DNA from: Solanum dulcamara
Lineage: Eukaryota > Streptophyta > Magnoliopsida > Solanales > Solanaceae
Reading direction: 5' to 3'
Assembly: GCF_947179165.1 (NCBI RefSeq)
Contig: NC_077247.1
Coordinates: forward strand, 10,677,501 to 10,741,500
DNA: 64,000 nucleotides
This document shows, in pieces, positions 10,541-22,289 of the stretch. The translations under genes and the position numbers were made by a program. Numbering within the stretch: the stretch's first letter is position 1; each line of letters begins with the position of its first letter. Below the pieces are notes generated by a model. That model worked only from the letters and a program-made list of their open reading frames with translations. It had not been told where the DNA came from and made no database searches.

Positions 10541-10960
10541 AGTCATCTATTCTCAAAATTGGATACTTATTCTTGATAGTTACCTTATTCAATTACTGAT
10601 AATTAATACACATGTGTAGTGAACCATCCTTCTTCTTAACAAACAATATGGGAGAACCCCATGGAGAATAACTTGGCCTAATGAACCCCTTGTCTAACAA
10701 GTCCTTTAACTCTTTTAACTCTACCGGAGCCATCTGGTAAGGAGGGATAAAAATAAGCTGAGCATCTGGAAAAAGGTCTATACCAAAATCAATCTCCCTT
10801 TTGGGGGAAACACCGGGTAAATCATCGAGAAACACATCCAGAAACTCATTTACAATGGGGATCAAATCTAGGATAGGGGCTTTGGAATTCTCATCCCTAA
10901 CCCTCACAAAATGATAAACACAACCCTTGGAAATCATCTTCTGAGCTTTAAGGCATGAAA
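10541..10960 (-). pseudogene. B1 PR-RT linker and N-terminal reverse transcriptase
   Basis: Minus-strand translation gives a linker with VNEFLDVFLDDLPGVSP, then the RT start: PPYQMAPVELKELKDLL, GFIRPSYSPWGSPILFVKKK and DGSLHMCINYQ, continuing through a stop as LNKVTIKNKYPILRIDDL. These are the first conserved RT blocks of Ty3/gypsy. The sequence then passes straight into the integrase HGVPLSI block, so RT blocks with the YxDD catalytic motif, all RNase H and the front of integrase are gone. Confidence 0.85.
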
Positions 10961-11420
10961 AGATTTGACCTTTAAAATAAAGTTACTACCCTTCCATTCT
11001 ATGGCCGGCTCATTTCGGAATTGAAGCTTAACCACTTGAGTTCTACAATCAATAGAAGAATAACATGCATATAGCGAATCCATTCTAAGGATAACTTCAA
11101 AATTGGTCATCTGAAGCTCAACTAGGTCACATAGGGTAAATTTATAAAAACCATAACCGAACAACTTCTATAGACTCTTTTAGCCCTAATCGACTCACCA
11201 ACAGGAGTATGAATGGTGAAGGGTTCTAGCAATATCTCGGGACTAACATCAAATCTCATGGACACATAAGGGGAAAGAAAAGATAAATATGGACCTGGAT
11301 CAAGCAAAGCATAAACATCATAGTGAAAGTCCCATAACTTATTGGTAACAACATCAGGCGTCTCCTCCGCCTCTTGCCTACTAGGGAGGGCATAAAACCT
11401 ATTGTTATGTTGACCACCCT
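10961..11420 (-). pseudogene. B1 aspartic protease remnant
   Basis: The minus-strand frame contains RFYALPSRQEAEETPDVVT, the Gag-PR boundary, then YALLDPGPYLSFLSPYVS with the active-site Asp-Pro-Gly, and PFTIHTPVGESI. A frame change near 11125-11160 leads into the post-active-site block with MDSLYACYSSIDCRTQVV and FRNEPAIEWKG. The Ser/Ala expected after DPG is Pro. Confidence 0.8.
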
Positions 11421-12530
11421 TTGGTTTCCCTTGGCCACCTTGAGAAACTTGTCCTTGAGAATGACCATCTTTGACCTTGAATTCCCTAGCATAATGACTA
11501 GGTTTACCATACTGGTAGCATACATTCAACCCAGCTAGACATTCACCCTTATGGTTCCTACCACACTTATTGCATGTGGGAGTAACTTGTCCTATAGTAG
11601 AACCTCCTTGAGGTTTAGGGTTGGTCAACCTTTCTTTGTCAAACCTTGGAGTAGTAGCATTAGAAGGCTCATGGCCAGAGTACTTTTGGAGACAAATAAG
11701 GATGTCCACCATATTCGAATTTAGCATGAGAGAATTCACTATCACCGGTCCTTGGCCTCTTAGACTTCCTATTCTTATCCTTTAGCTTCTAACTTTCTAC
11801 TTGCTCTGCATAGGTAATGAGTCTAGATATATCCATCTCATGAATCAATATATCCATTTTGCATTCTGTTGCAACCATGTCCAACACACCCGATAGGAAC
11901 TTGCTCATATGAGCTCTTGAGTCTGCAACCATGAATGGAGCTTATTTTGACAATTGAGCAAAATTGAATGCATACTCCCTCACACTCATACCACCTTGAT
12001 AAAGGTTGATAAACTCTTTCCCTTTGGCCTCCTTCAACTCTAATAGGAAGAAGCGATCAAGAAACACCCCTTTGAATTCATCCCATGTCATGGGCTCCAC
12101 CTCTCTAGGCCTCTCACTTTTCTATTATTCAAACCAAATTTGAGAACCACCCCTCAATTGGTACATAGACAACTCCGTCCTTTCAAACAGGCTAATTCCC
12201 ATGATCTCAAGCATCTTATGGATGCTATTGACAAACTCTTAAGTATCCTCATCAACTTTAAAACCCCAAAACTCTAGAGGATTCATCCTCATAAAATCTC
12301 AAACTCTTGTTGCTGCCATACTAGTATTCGGATTCATGGGAGAAACCACCACACGATTTACTTGAGTCGTAACGGCTTGAGTAAGCACTTGAAATCCGCT
12401 CTAAACTCAGAATTGGAAGCTTGATAATCCATAGGGTCATTTAGAGATTGTTGCTCCTCTTTAACCACGATACTTCTAATGTGGTATCTTTGTGGATGCA
12501 TATTTTGAAAATTGCATAGAAAAATGTTAG
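11421..12530 (-). pseudogene. B1 Gag remnant with zinc knuckle
   Basis: Gag begins near 12500 (MHPQRYHIRSIVVKEE-like) and runs down through several frames, including GMSVREYAFNF and SRAHMSKFLSGVLDMV (about 11900-12000). The same block is present in element C. The nucleocapsid part at about 11580-11470 reads CNKCGRNHKGEC followed by CYQYGKPSHYAREF, where the CCHC knuckle has lost its second and last Cys. At least two frameshifts and a stop are present. Confidence 0.75.
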
Positions 12531-12701
12531 GAGGAAAAGACTTTACTACTCTACCATACGACATAGATCATGAAAGAAGTTAGACTTTTTCCTAACATAT
12601 TTTGAAGCCTCCTATTCATTGATGTGGCATGCTTCACATCAATGAATAAAACTCTACTTGACGCGGCATGTTAGACTTCTTAGGATTCTTCTAAACCTTA
12701 T

Positions 12702-12713
12702 GCTATGATACCA
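12702..12713 (-). promoter_or_regulatory. Primer binding site of B1
   Basis: On the minus strand TGGTATCATAGC follows the LTR end TGACA after AACT. It differs in one base from TGGTATCAGAGC, the site complementary to the 3' end of plant initiator tRNA-Met. Confidence 0.85.
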
Positions 12714-12717
12714 AGTT

Positions 12718-13638
12718 TGTCATGACCCGACCAAGGGCCTAGTCATAACAAGATAATCTATGAGGGACCCCAACCATAAGACATATTATCATACATCACA
12801 TACATAAGGTAAAGAACAACATAAAAATGAGTAGAAGTAATCATTAAGTGGGGAATGGGACTAAGAAATATCAACAATATAAATGTCCAAATGGACAATA
12901 CCATAATATCGTCTAATATGCCTCTAGTCTAGTCTTTGATGGGGGTTTAGGAAAAGATCCTAGCTCACCCTAACAATAGAAGAAAGTGTAAACAATAGTA
13001 ACATTAATAAATGTCTTGTCCTCGGTAGAATGAGGACTCACCAACTTCTTGAAATGTAAAGCAAATCTCTAGCCACGAGTGGGGTGATCGTAAGTGTCAT
13101 CCATCCCTACATTGTGAGACTATGATGGCAAAATATGTGTTAGTACATTTGAATATACTAGGTATATGAGATATGCATGAATAATTAAAGAACGTAATCA
13201 ATATTCTATAGGATGCAAGACCAATCAAAATGAACATGAATATAGTTTAAAAGAAATTAAAATCATAAGAAACTCTTGGTCAATGCATATCATAAGAACT
13301 TCAACTTTCAACTCATAACTTCGCATCTCACAGCTTTAACTTGAACTTGTGTGGGATATGATCTTTAACTGACAACTGAGACCATACGAGCTATTACATA
13401 GAATCTGATAACTCCTGTATCCAGATAGGCCGATGACTTCTGCATTGAAACAGAGGAGGCTACCTTGCCAGGGCACACTCAAAAAATAACTCAACTCAAC
13501 TCAACTGGTCTATATGTGGAACCACTAGCTAGGCCATGAAGGCAATCTATGTGGGAAACGTAGTTTGGGACTTTAGGTTGCGACTAAAATTCCCTTGGAT
13601 AACTAACTGTATTACTAGACTCAACCCCACCTAGAAGT
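12718..13638 (-). repeat. B1 5' LTR, U5-side part
   Basis: On the minus strand it ends GGGTCATGACA next to the PBS. At 13638 it is interrupted by element C and resumes at 21070. The joined LTR is about 2.03 kb, close to the 2.2-kb LTRs of C, and the ends are of the same type, so both belong to family B. Confidence 0.8.
13634..13638. repeat. Target site duplication of element C, left copy (GAAGT)
   Basis: GAAGT directly before the 5' LTR of C is identical to 21065-21069 after its 3' LTR. A 5-bp duplication is typical of gypsy integrase. Confidence 0.9.
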
Positions 13639-15854
13639 TGTAACATACCTCAAAAATTTGAAAAAAAATTAAAAAATTAAAAAATTAAAAATATATTTTT
13701 TTAAAAAATATATATATATATACCCTAAGAATGCTTTAGAAATAGGCCACTCATGTAACGTAGTATCCTTAATCTTTTTAGAAAATCCAAGTTCGGAATA
13801 TCGATTAGGGGGTCAAAACTTGAGGGAAAATGGTCTCGGTGGCTTTTTAGGATCCGTAGAACGGAAGAAAGATTTTCGAAGAAACCACAAAAAAGTGTGG
13901 TCTGCGATAGAACCGCGTTGCGGACCTGAGAAGCCGCAAACGACATATTAGTCTGTGAAAGGATCGCATCGCGGACCTGGGATAGTTTATTGGCCAAGTA
14001 GACCATGGCAGGTCCATATCGTGGACCTGGGAAGGTTTCCTAGCCGAAATTAAGTTTTTAAGGGCGTTTAGACTTTTCACAAATTATTAGTTAATGAACC
14101 TAGATATTTTAGGACCTAATTCAACTTTATAAATCTACCTAAACCTCTAATTTAATTCATTCTTCTACAATTCATCTATCAAATATTTCTCTCTCTACAA
14201 AAAGGGTATCAAGGGTTTCCATTGAAGACTTCAAGAAAATTCACTTAATTTATCCATAAAAACTCTCAAGTTCTTCCCAATTAATTTTTTTCCTCACTCA
14301 AGATATGTGGACATTGATTCATGGATCTTTTCTTCCATGAAGCCCAATCAATTTCTCAAGTTTTCTATCAAATTAAAGTATAAAATTTTATGGGTTTTGT
14401 GATCTCTATTCCAATTGCATGAATGTTGATTTAAAGTATGATCATTAGTTTATTTTTATATAAATTGCTGGCTATTGAATTAAATTGAAGAGTTTTTCCA
14501 TGAATTCTCCTATTTTGATTTCTAGGGTTCATGATGTAAAATATGAGTATTTTTAATTATACTTCCAAATAATATTATCTATAGGAATCATATATGGGCT
14601 GATATAAAGTTTATGATCATGCATATCTTCAAGCTAATTTTATGATTTTTAAGTCAATTGGTCATGCATTCATGTCATGCTCTAATTTCGAGTTCAAGCT
14701 ATGGTCATGAATTTTCAAAGTATGAATTATGACTATGTGTTCCCATTATTATCATGAATTCTAAGTATGTTTCAAGGTATGAATTTCATGCAAGTTATGA
14801 AGTAAGGTGACTTAGGATCCTATGTGGTGACCTAAGGCCTATTGATATGAATTATGCAAAAATGATTGTAATGATGAAAGGACAATTCTCACATTACAAG
14901 TATGTTATGAAAATGAGCTACTCTATGACTATGAACATGACTATGATATATGATATTATGACCTTATGTTATGTATGTATTCTATGGGATTTGACTTAGC
15001 ACCGAGTTGACTTGACGTGGAGGCCCTACCAAAAGCCTTAGTAGCAGCTTCATATCCCATAACCTACGTGCCACCATAGGTTGCCTTGATGGCCTAGTTA
15101 GTGGATCCACAAATAGCACATGTTCATGATTAGGAGTGTACCTTGGCAAAGTAGCCTCCTCATTCTCGATTTGGGTATCATTAGATTCCATATTATAGCT
15201 CGCATGGTCTTATTATCGGTTATGGTTCCTATCCCACATATGTATGATTTTTTAAGTTCGTTATGACTTGAACTTATGTTTTAAATGCGTTGGTCAATAT
15301 GATTTTCTCATGACTTTACGTATTCCATCTTATCATGTGATTTAATTGACCTTTGCATTCCATGATTTACGTTGCATGTCATGCCACCATACTTAGTACA
15401 TTCCAACATACTAATGCATACTTTTTGCCTACATTGTCTCATAATGTAGGGGTTGAGATTGAAGATCCTTATCATCTACGTAACTAGTAGGCATTCCCTA
15501 TTCGAAGGTGTTGTTGTGAGTCTTCATTTATTGGGGACTAGTTTCAAGTCTGTTATTATTTTTCTCTATTAAAAAAAAGACTTGTGTTTACATTGTAAAT
15601 TTGAGGGTGAGCTAGGGACATGTCTTTGCCCCTGCCCATACTCATGTTTAGAGGCATCTAGTTGAACATATGTTTGAGTGTATATTGTCATAAGACATGC
15701 TCAGATTTCTATTCATGGTTTTAGACTCTCTTATGATGTTTTGTCTTTTATATTTTACCTTATGTATGCTTATGATATGTACAAGAGGCTTGGTCAAAGC
15801 CCTTCGGGGTTTCGATCGCCGTGTTACGACTAGGCCCTAGGCCGGGTTGTGAAA
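13639..15854 (+). repeat. 5' LTR of C (2216 bp)
   Basis: Starts TGTAACATACCTC and ends GTTGTGAAA, where the 3' LTR has ACTGACA. An A/T-rich simple sequence lies at 13660-13720. Three copies of a roughly 50-bp unit with GCGGACCTGGGA follow at about 13905-14040. It matches 18838-21064 along its length with scattered differences. A 69-codon minus-strand frame at 15191-14982 also occurs in the other LTR, as expected for duplicated LTR sequence, and is not counted as a gene. Confidence 0.9.
13905..14040 (+). repeat. Three-unit GC-rich repeat in the C 5' LTR
   Basis: The core GCGGACCTGAGA / GCGGACCTGGGA / GTGGACCTGGGA recurs at about 50-bp spacing in an otherwise AT-rich LTR. The same three units occur in the 3' LTR at about 19095-19235. 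Confidence 0.75.
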
Positions 15855-15858
15855 AACT

Positions 15859-15870
15859 TGGTATTAGAGC
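15859..15870 (+). promoter_or_regulatory. Primer binding site of C
   Basis: TGGTATTAGAGC, one mismatch to the initiator tRNA-Met complement TGGTATCAGAGC, lies 4 bases after the 5' LTR. Confidence 0.9.
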
Positions 15871-16077
15871 ATAACGTTTTCTAAGTATCCTAGGATGTCC
15901 AATATATCGTATCAAGTAGAGTCTTATTCATGGGTGTGAACCACACCACACTTATGAGTAGGAGGCTATGAGGCGTCTCAAGAAGTTCTAACTTCTTTCA
16001 TGATCCATGTCGTGCGGTAGAGTGGTACTCTAAGACCTTTCTTTCTAATGATTGTTTTTTATGATTTTTTTAGAACA

Positions 16078-17020
16078 TGCCTCCGAGAGTACAAATCCCT
16101 CAAGATAATTATCCTCTTCCCGAGCAAGTAACTAATGAGGAGTTTTGAACCTCTATCACTAGGCTAGCTCGTATAGTGGCCAACCAAGGAGTAATAGCTC
16201 CTGCAAATGTAATTACACCGGTTTCAAGAGTTGTAAACTTCACAAGGATGAACCTCCTGAGTTCCATGGTTTGAAAGGAGATGAGGATCCCCAAAATTTT
16301 TTTTATGATGTATATAAGATTACAGATACTATGGGGGATGTCTTCGGAAGAGAAGGCGGAGATGACGGCCTACCAACTTAGGGGTGTCGCTCGAGTGTGG
16401 TTTGACTAACGAAAGGCCAAAAGGTTTGAAAGAGGGCCTATAGGTTGGGAGGATTTCAAAGTTTCTTTCGTGACCGTTTATTTCCCTTAGAGTTAAGGGA
16501 GGCGAAGGTGATGGAATTCATCAACTTAAAGCAAGAGAGTATGAGTGTGAGGGAGTATGCCCTCAACTTCATGAAGTTGTCCAAGTATGCTCCGACTTTG
16601 ATGTCCGACCCTCGAGCCCGAATGAGTAAGTTTATATCAGGGGTTTTAGATTTAGTTGTTGAAGAATGTAAAACGGCCATGTTAATGAAGGAAATAAATA
16701 TCTCTAGACTCGTGACTCATGCAGAGAAAATTGAAGGGGAAAAGCTTAAGGGAGTTCCTAGATTGACTAAGAAGGCCCGATTGAGAATGGATTATCTTTT
16801 GATAACCCTTTAGTGACTAAGTATCACAAGGATAGGTTCCCTAACCCTAGATATCAAGGTGACAATTATAGTGGTCAAGCTTTTCTCGCATGCCAAAAGT
16901 GTAGAAGGTACCATCCATGAGATTGTTTAGCCACTTCGGGTGTATGTTTTGGTTGTGGTGCAAAAAATTATTAGTTGATGCATTATCTATTAGTTTCTAA
17001 GAATGATAAGAATAGTCATC
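16078..17020 (+). pseudogene. Gag remnant of C
   Basis: Gag starts at the ATG at 16078 (MPPRVQIPQDNYPLPEQVTN). It meets a stop after about 23 codons, then frameshifts. From about 16445 a 122-codon open stretch gives the capsid part with FINLKQESMSVREYALNF and SKFISGVLDLVVEECK. A degraded nucleocapsid follows near 16880-16975 with CQKCRRYHP and CFGCGAKNY, where the knuckle His is lost and a stop follows. Gag normally packages the element RNA; this copy cannot make a full protein. Confidence 0.85.
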
Positions 17021-17880
17021 GGTGATCTCAACCCTATCCCTCTATGGGTCCCCAAAATTTATATGGTGCTTCATTCGGTACGTGTGAATTCCCTTTTTGA
17101 AATGGTAATGATTAGTATAGATTGGTTGCATACATCTTGTGCTTTTATAGATGGTAGCACTTATTAAGTCAAGTATCAATTCCCAAATGAGTCTATTCCA
17201 TAATGGAAGGGTGATGATTCAGTAGTGAAAGGTAGCTTCAGTTCTTGTTTTAAGGCCCTAGTTTGGGGTAAGTGTTTGATCAAAACAAGTTTTTGACCTT
17301 GATGTTTAAGTTTTAGTTGATCTGGGTGCCACATTATCTTTTATTACTCCTTACCTTTCTATAAGATTTGATGTATGTCCTGAAATCTTTCTAGAGCCTT
17401 TTTCGGTTAATACCCTTAGGTGACACAATATTTAGGGGTAAGTATGCTAATGATGGGCAGTGCATGAGATATTAATGTTTGATGATAAAATAGAGGTTCT
17501 CTCACAAGGGGGAGATGGAGTATTTCATTACCAAAGTCAGTTGTGTGTCCCAATGTTGATAGCCTAAGATAAATGATATTGAGTAAAGTTCATAGCTCTC
17601 GATGGATGAGTTAGGAAAGATTGGAGGAAGAGTGGGTGTTCTGTATTTTGATAATTGTGGTAAGCTTATCCCATTTGAGGTTATAGACATGGAGGAATAA
17701 ATATATGGATCTTGTTATGTATAATATATAAGTAAGAGTATATTGGTGTGTTTGTTAGTAGGAATTAATGCAAATACAGATTTAGAGATACTAGGGTAGA
17801 CACAAAAATTATTAAGTGATGTTGACTTCAAGGGAGTTATAAAGTGGTTAAAATGGTAGTCTTGAATGTGTGATTGACCT
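17021..17880 (+). pseudogene. Rearranged protease and integrase N-terminal scraps of C
   Basis: Three gypsy pieces are recognisable on the plus strand. At 17103-17240 is a post-active-site block (SIDWLHTSCAFIDGSTY, then YQFPNESIP, WKGDDSVVKG). At 17290-17420 is the protease active-site block in mixed frames (VLVDLGATLSF, TPYLSIRFDVCPEIFLEPF). At about 17490-17600 is an integrase N-terminal piece (GGDGVFHYQSQLCVPML). In intact relatives the second piece precedes the first, so this part was shuffled as well as deleted. I see nothing assignable at 17600-17870. Confidence 0.6.
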
Positions 17881-18480
17881 TAGAGGAAGTTGGGATGATC
17901 ATTTACCATTGATTGAGTTTGCTCACAATAATAGTTATCACTCTATTATCCACATGGCTCCTTTTGAAGCTTTGTAAGGGAGAAGATGCAGGTCTTTGGT
18001 GTGGTGGTTTGAAGTTGGTGAGATGGCGCTAATTTTTCCAGATTTAGTAATTGATGCAATGGAGAAAGTAAGGCTCATAAGAGAAAGATTGAAAATGGCT
18101 CAAAGCCGTCATAAGTCCTATTCGAACATTAGGAGGGGAGAACTTGAATTTGATGTGGACAATATGGTGTATTTGAAGATTTCACCTATGAAAGGGTAAG
18201 GCGATTTGCTAAGAAAGGGAAGTTGGTCCCTAGATATATCGGACCGTATAGGATATTGAAGCGCATTAGCAAGGTAACATATGATTTAGACTTGCCACTT
18301 GAGTTGTCTATGGTTCATCCAGTATTTCATGTGTCAATGTTGAGGAAGTTTTTGAGTGATCCAAATTCGATTGTACCAAGGAAAAATGTGAGTATTGAAG
18401 AGAATTTGACTTATGAAGAGGTCCCGATTGAGATTTTAGACCGGTAAGTGAAGAGACTGAGAAATAAAGATGTTGCATCT
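17881..18480 (+). pseudogene. Integrase C-terminal remnant of C
   Basis: The reading starts inside the integrase core ([20 protein letters not shown], then MAPFEAL, stop, GRRCRSLVWWFEVGEM). It continues through LVIDAMEKVRLIRERLKMAQ and VYLKISPMKG to a stop at about 18199. It resumes at 18223 with PRYIGPYRILKRISKVTYDL, HPVFHVSMLRKFLSDP and NLTYEEVPIEILDR up to 18447. The Pol tail VKVLWRNQQVEST-like is at about 18480-18510. The catalytic DDE residues are not part of this fragment. Confidence 0.85.
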
Positions 18481-18819
18481 GTCAAAGTATTGTGGAGAAA
18501 TCAACAAGTAGAGAGTACAATGTGTGAAGCCGAATCAAACATGATGAAGCGATATCCTTATCTCTTTCATTTCACTCAAGCCTAAAGGTAATAAGTTGCT
18601 CATGATCAAATCAATTAAACTTCTATGCTTCAGTTCCATATGTCATTCATATGCATGCATGATTCATGAAAAAGAATCTCTCAAGGACTATGTTTTATTT
18701 AAGTATGAAGTTTACACATTATATGCATTTCTTCAAAGTGTCGTCATGTCCATGTCAGGTTTCTAAATCCTTTTTCCATGTCTTTTCTATATTAGTTGAA
18801 TCTCATTCGATGACGAATT

Positions 18820-18837
18820 TTCCCAAGGGGGAGATAT
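18820..18837 (+). promoter_or_regulatory. Polypurine tract of C
   Basis: CAAGGGGGAGATAT lies directly upstream of the 3' LTR and follows TCATTCGATGACGAATTTTC, the usual end of the internal region in this group. Confidence 0.85.
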
Positions 18838-21064
18838 AGTAACATTCCTCAAAATTTTGAAAAAAAAGTAAATAAATTTTAAAAAAATAAAAATAAAAAA
18901 TAATAATTTGTATATATACACCCTAAGAATGCCTTAGAAATAGGCCACTCATGTAACGTAGTATCCTTAATCTTTTTAGAAAATCCAAATTCGGAATATC
19001 GATTAGGGGGTTAAAACCTGAGGGAAAATGGTCTAGGTGGATTTTTAGGATCCGTAGAACGGAAGAAAGACTTTTGAAGACACTACAAAAAAGTATGGTC
19101 CGCGATAGGACCGCGTTGCGGACCTGGGAAGCCGCACACGACAGATTAGTCTGTGAAAGGATCGCATCACGGACCTGGGATAGTTTATTGTCCAAGTAGA
19201 CCATGGCAGGTCCACATCGTGGACCTGAGAAGGTTTCCTGGCCAAAATTAAGTTTTTTTAAGGGCGTTTAGACTTTTCACAAATTATTAGTTAATGAACC
19301 TAGACGTTTTTAGGACCTAATTCAACTTTATAAATCTACCTAAACCTCTAATTTAATTCATTCTTCTATAATTCATCTATCAAATATTTCTCTCTCTACA
19401 AAATGGGTCTCAAGGGTTTCCATTGAAGACTTCAAGCAAATTCACTCAATTTATCCATAAAAACTCTCAAGTTCTTCCCAATTAATTTGTTTTCTTACTC
19501 AAGATATGTAGACATTGATTCATGGATCCTTTCTTCCATAAAGCCCAATCAATTTCTCAAGTTTTTTATCAAATTAAAGTATGATATTTTATGGGTTTTG
19601 TGATCTCTATTCCAATTGCATGAATGTTGATTTAAAGTATGATCATTAGTTTATTTTGATATAAATTGCTGGCTATTGAATTAAATTGAAGAGTTTTTCC
19701 ATGAATTCTCCTATTTTGATTTCTAGGGTTCATTATGTAAAATATGAGTATTTTTAATTATACTTCCAAATAATATTATCTATAGGAATCATGTATGGGT
19801 TGATATAAAGTTTATGATCATGCATATCTTCAAGCTAATTTTATGATTTTTAAGTCAATTGGTCATGCATTCATGTCATGCTCTAATTTCAAGTTCAAGT
19901 TATGGTCATGAATTTTCAATGTATGAATTATGACTATGTGTTCTCGTTATGATCATGAATTCTAAGTATGTTTCAAGGTATGAATTTCATGCAAGTTATG
20001 AAGTAAGGTGACTTAGGATCCTATGTGGTGACCTAAGGCCTATTGATATGAATTATGCAAAAATGATTGTAATGATGAAAGGACAATTCTCACATTACAA
20101 GTATGTTATGAAAATGAGCTACTCTATGACTATGAACATGACTATGATATATGATATTATGACCTTATGTTATGTATGTATTCCATGGGATTTGACTTAG
20201 CACCGAGTTGACTTGACGTGGAGGCCCTACCAAAAGCCTTAGTAGCAGCTTCATATCCCATAACCTACGTGCCACCATAGGTTGCCTTGATGGCCTAGTT
20301 AGTGGATCCACAAATAGCACATGTTCATGATTAGGAGTGTACCTTGGCAAAGTAGCCTCCTCATTCTCGATTTGGGTATCATTAGATTCCATATTATAGA
20401 TCGCATGGTCTTATTATCGGTTATGGTTCCTATCCCACATATGTATGATTTTTTAAGTTCGTTATGACTTGAACTTATGTTTTAAATGCTTTGGTCAATA
20501 TGATTTTCTCATGACTTTACGTATTCCATCTTATCATGTGATTTACTTGACATTTGCATTCCATGATTTATGTTGCATGTCACGCCCCCATACTTAGTAC
20601 ATTCCAATGTACTAATGCATACTTTTTGCCTACATTATCTCATAATGTAGGGGTTGAGATTGAAGATCCTAATCGTCCACGTAATTAGTAGGCACTCCCT
20701 ATTCGAAGGTGTTGTGGTGAGTCTTCATTGACCGGGGACTAGTTTCAAGTTGGTTATTGTTTTCTCTTTTAAAAAAAAAGACTTGTGTTTACGTTGTAAA
20801 TTTGAGGGTGAGCTAGGGACATGTCTTAAACCCCCCCTCCCCCCGTCCATACTTATGTTTAGAGGCATCTAGTTGGATATATGTTTGAGTGTATGTTGTC
20901 ATAAGATATTCTCAAATTTTCATTTATGGTTTAGAATCTCTTATGATGTTTTGGCTTTTATATTTTACCTTATTTATGCTTATGATATGTACAAAAGGCT
21001 TGGTCGGAGCTCTTCGGGGGTTCAATCGCCGTGTTATGACTAGGATCTAGGCTAGGTACTGACA
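18838..21064 (+). repeat. 3' LTR of C (2227 bp)
   Basis: Matches the 5' LTR along its length, with the first base pair mutated (AGTAACATTCC versus TGTAACATACC). Ends ACTGACA. A C-rich run at about 20829-20844 is not in the 5' LTR. Confidence 0.9.
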
Positions 21065-21069
21065 GAAGT
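21065..21069. repeat. Target site duplication of element C, right copy (GAAGT)
   Basis: Identical to 13634-13638; beyond it the interrupted B1 LTR resumes. Confidence 0.9.
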
Positions 21070-22177
21070 CCTCTCGGTGCTTAGTCAATAGCCCAATATA
21101 AACTCATAAATAAGATCATAACATATTAGGGAAAGATAGTAACTACCTATCAATCCATCTTTAAAATATATTAGGATAGCTAATCTATTTAGTGATTCAC
21201 AAGACTCCATAACTTCGATGACAATTGTCCTTATCACAATCTTTAAACATCTTTTGATCTTAACTATGATCATCATCATAACTTTAACTTTAGAATCATA
21301 AATCTCAACTTTAACTAATATAAAACTTTCATTGAAAATTATTTAACTCATGATCAACTCCTAAACTTATCTTAAATTCATAATCATAGCTTGAAAATAT
21401 AACTTTATGCATGGGCATCTATAAATCAACTTGAAATCATACAGTTCATATGAGAACATGCATATAAATATCATTGATAACATTTAAAAATGAAATCAAA
21501 TCAATCTAATGCTATTCATCAAAACTAGGGTTCATAATCAATTGAAAATTAAATGAAAACTTGAGAAATCTTTGGGACTTCGTGGGTGAAAAAAGCCATG
21601 AATCAATCCCCACTTACCTTGAGTGAGAACACAAATGAATTTGGAAGAATTTGAGAATTTTGATGGAGAGCTTGAGTGAATTTCTTAGAAGTCGTCAATA
21701 GAATCCTTGAGAGCCTCGTGTAGAGAGAGAAATATTTGAGTAGTTGAATTGTAGAAGAATGAATGGAATTAAGGGTTTAGCGTAGTTTATATAGTAGAAT
21801 TGGGCCATAAAACATCCAGGCTCATTAACTAACAACTAGGAAAATGTCTAAAGTACCCTTCGTTGCTCCCACATAGGCTAATTTTTAGCAAATGAGATTT
21901 TGGCCGGATTTTGTCTCGGGGAAAAATTACGTTGAATAGGAACAAGTGGCCGATGAGGAGCTATCGCACACCTCACTATTTTGTGCAATTTTTTACGAAA
22001 TTCATATTTTGATACACGAGTCATAAAAATCTACAGAAACCACTTTCCCGCACGTTTTCACCTCTTGATGGACATTCTGGACTCGAATTTGCCAAAAAAT
22101 CAGGATAATACTTTATGCGAGCAGCGTATTGCCAAGGAATTCTTAAAGCACTTATGAATGTTTTGAGGAATGCAATA
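21070..22177 (-). repeat. B1 5' LTR, U3-side part
   Basis: Continuation of the LTR interrupted at 13638. On the minus strand its start reads TATTGCATTCCTCAAAAC, aligned with TGTAACATTCCTCAAAAT of the other family B LTRs. The AT-rich sequence from 21100 to 21800 contains no gene; its short frames are not conserved. Confidence 0.75.
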
Positions 22178-22289
22178 ACTTAAATGTTTACTCCTTTTAA
22201 ATCTTCTATAGTTGACTTATGTTTTTCACTAAGTAGTCATCCAGGACACGGGTTCGCTTGGGACCATCGATGGTTTCCAAGTGAAAACC

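Larger units (their letters stand above)
13639..21064 (+). mobile_element. C: LTR retrotransposon with intact ends, RT deleted, nested in the B1 LTR
   Basis: Both LTRs, a PBS, Gag, scraps of protease and integrase, a polypurine tract and a perfect 5-bp target duplication are present. The internal region is only about 3 kb, and no RT or RNase H motif could be found. The order of the scraps is unusual: a post-protease block (17103-17240) precedes the protease active-site block (17290-17420). Since the ends and the target duplication are intact, C either moved with trans-supplied enzymes after losing RT or was deleted after insertion. Confidence 0.9.
9551..22177 (-). mobile_element. B1: minus-strand family B Ty3/gypsy element, 3' LTR missing
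   Basis: Read on the minus strand: 5' LTR (22177 down to 12718, interrupted by element C), PBS (12713-12702), Gag, zinc knuckle, protease, N-terminal RT, then a deletion joining RT to integrase, and the Pol C-terminus ending near 9570. No polypurine tract or 3' LTR follows on the left, where a truncated family A LTR abuts. On the right the element borders an Athila-like RT fragment. The mismatched flanks mean the locus was rearranged after insertion. Confidence 0.8.

Noticed and set aside
11256..11525. 89-codon minus-strand frame in B1
   Set aside because: It is another frame over the zinc knuckle and protease region, which reads correctly in the neighbouring frame.
14982..15191. 69-codon minus-strand frame, identical in both LTRs of C (also 20165-20392)
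   Set aside because: Identity is explained by LTR duplication. It lies in U3-R sequence, has no recognisable domain and is not found in other family B LTRs here.
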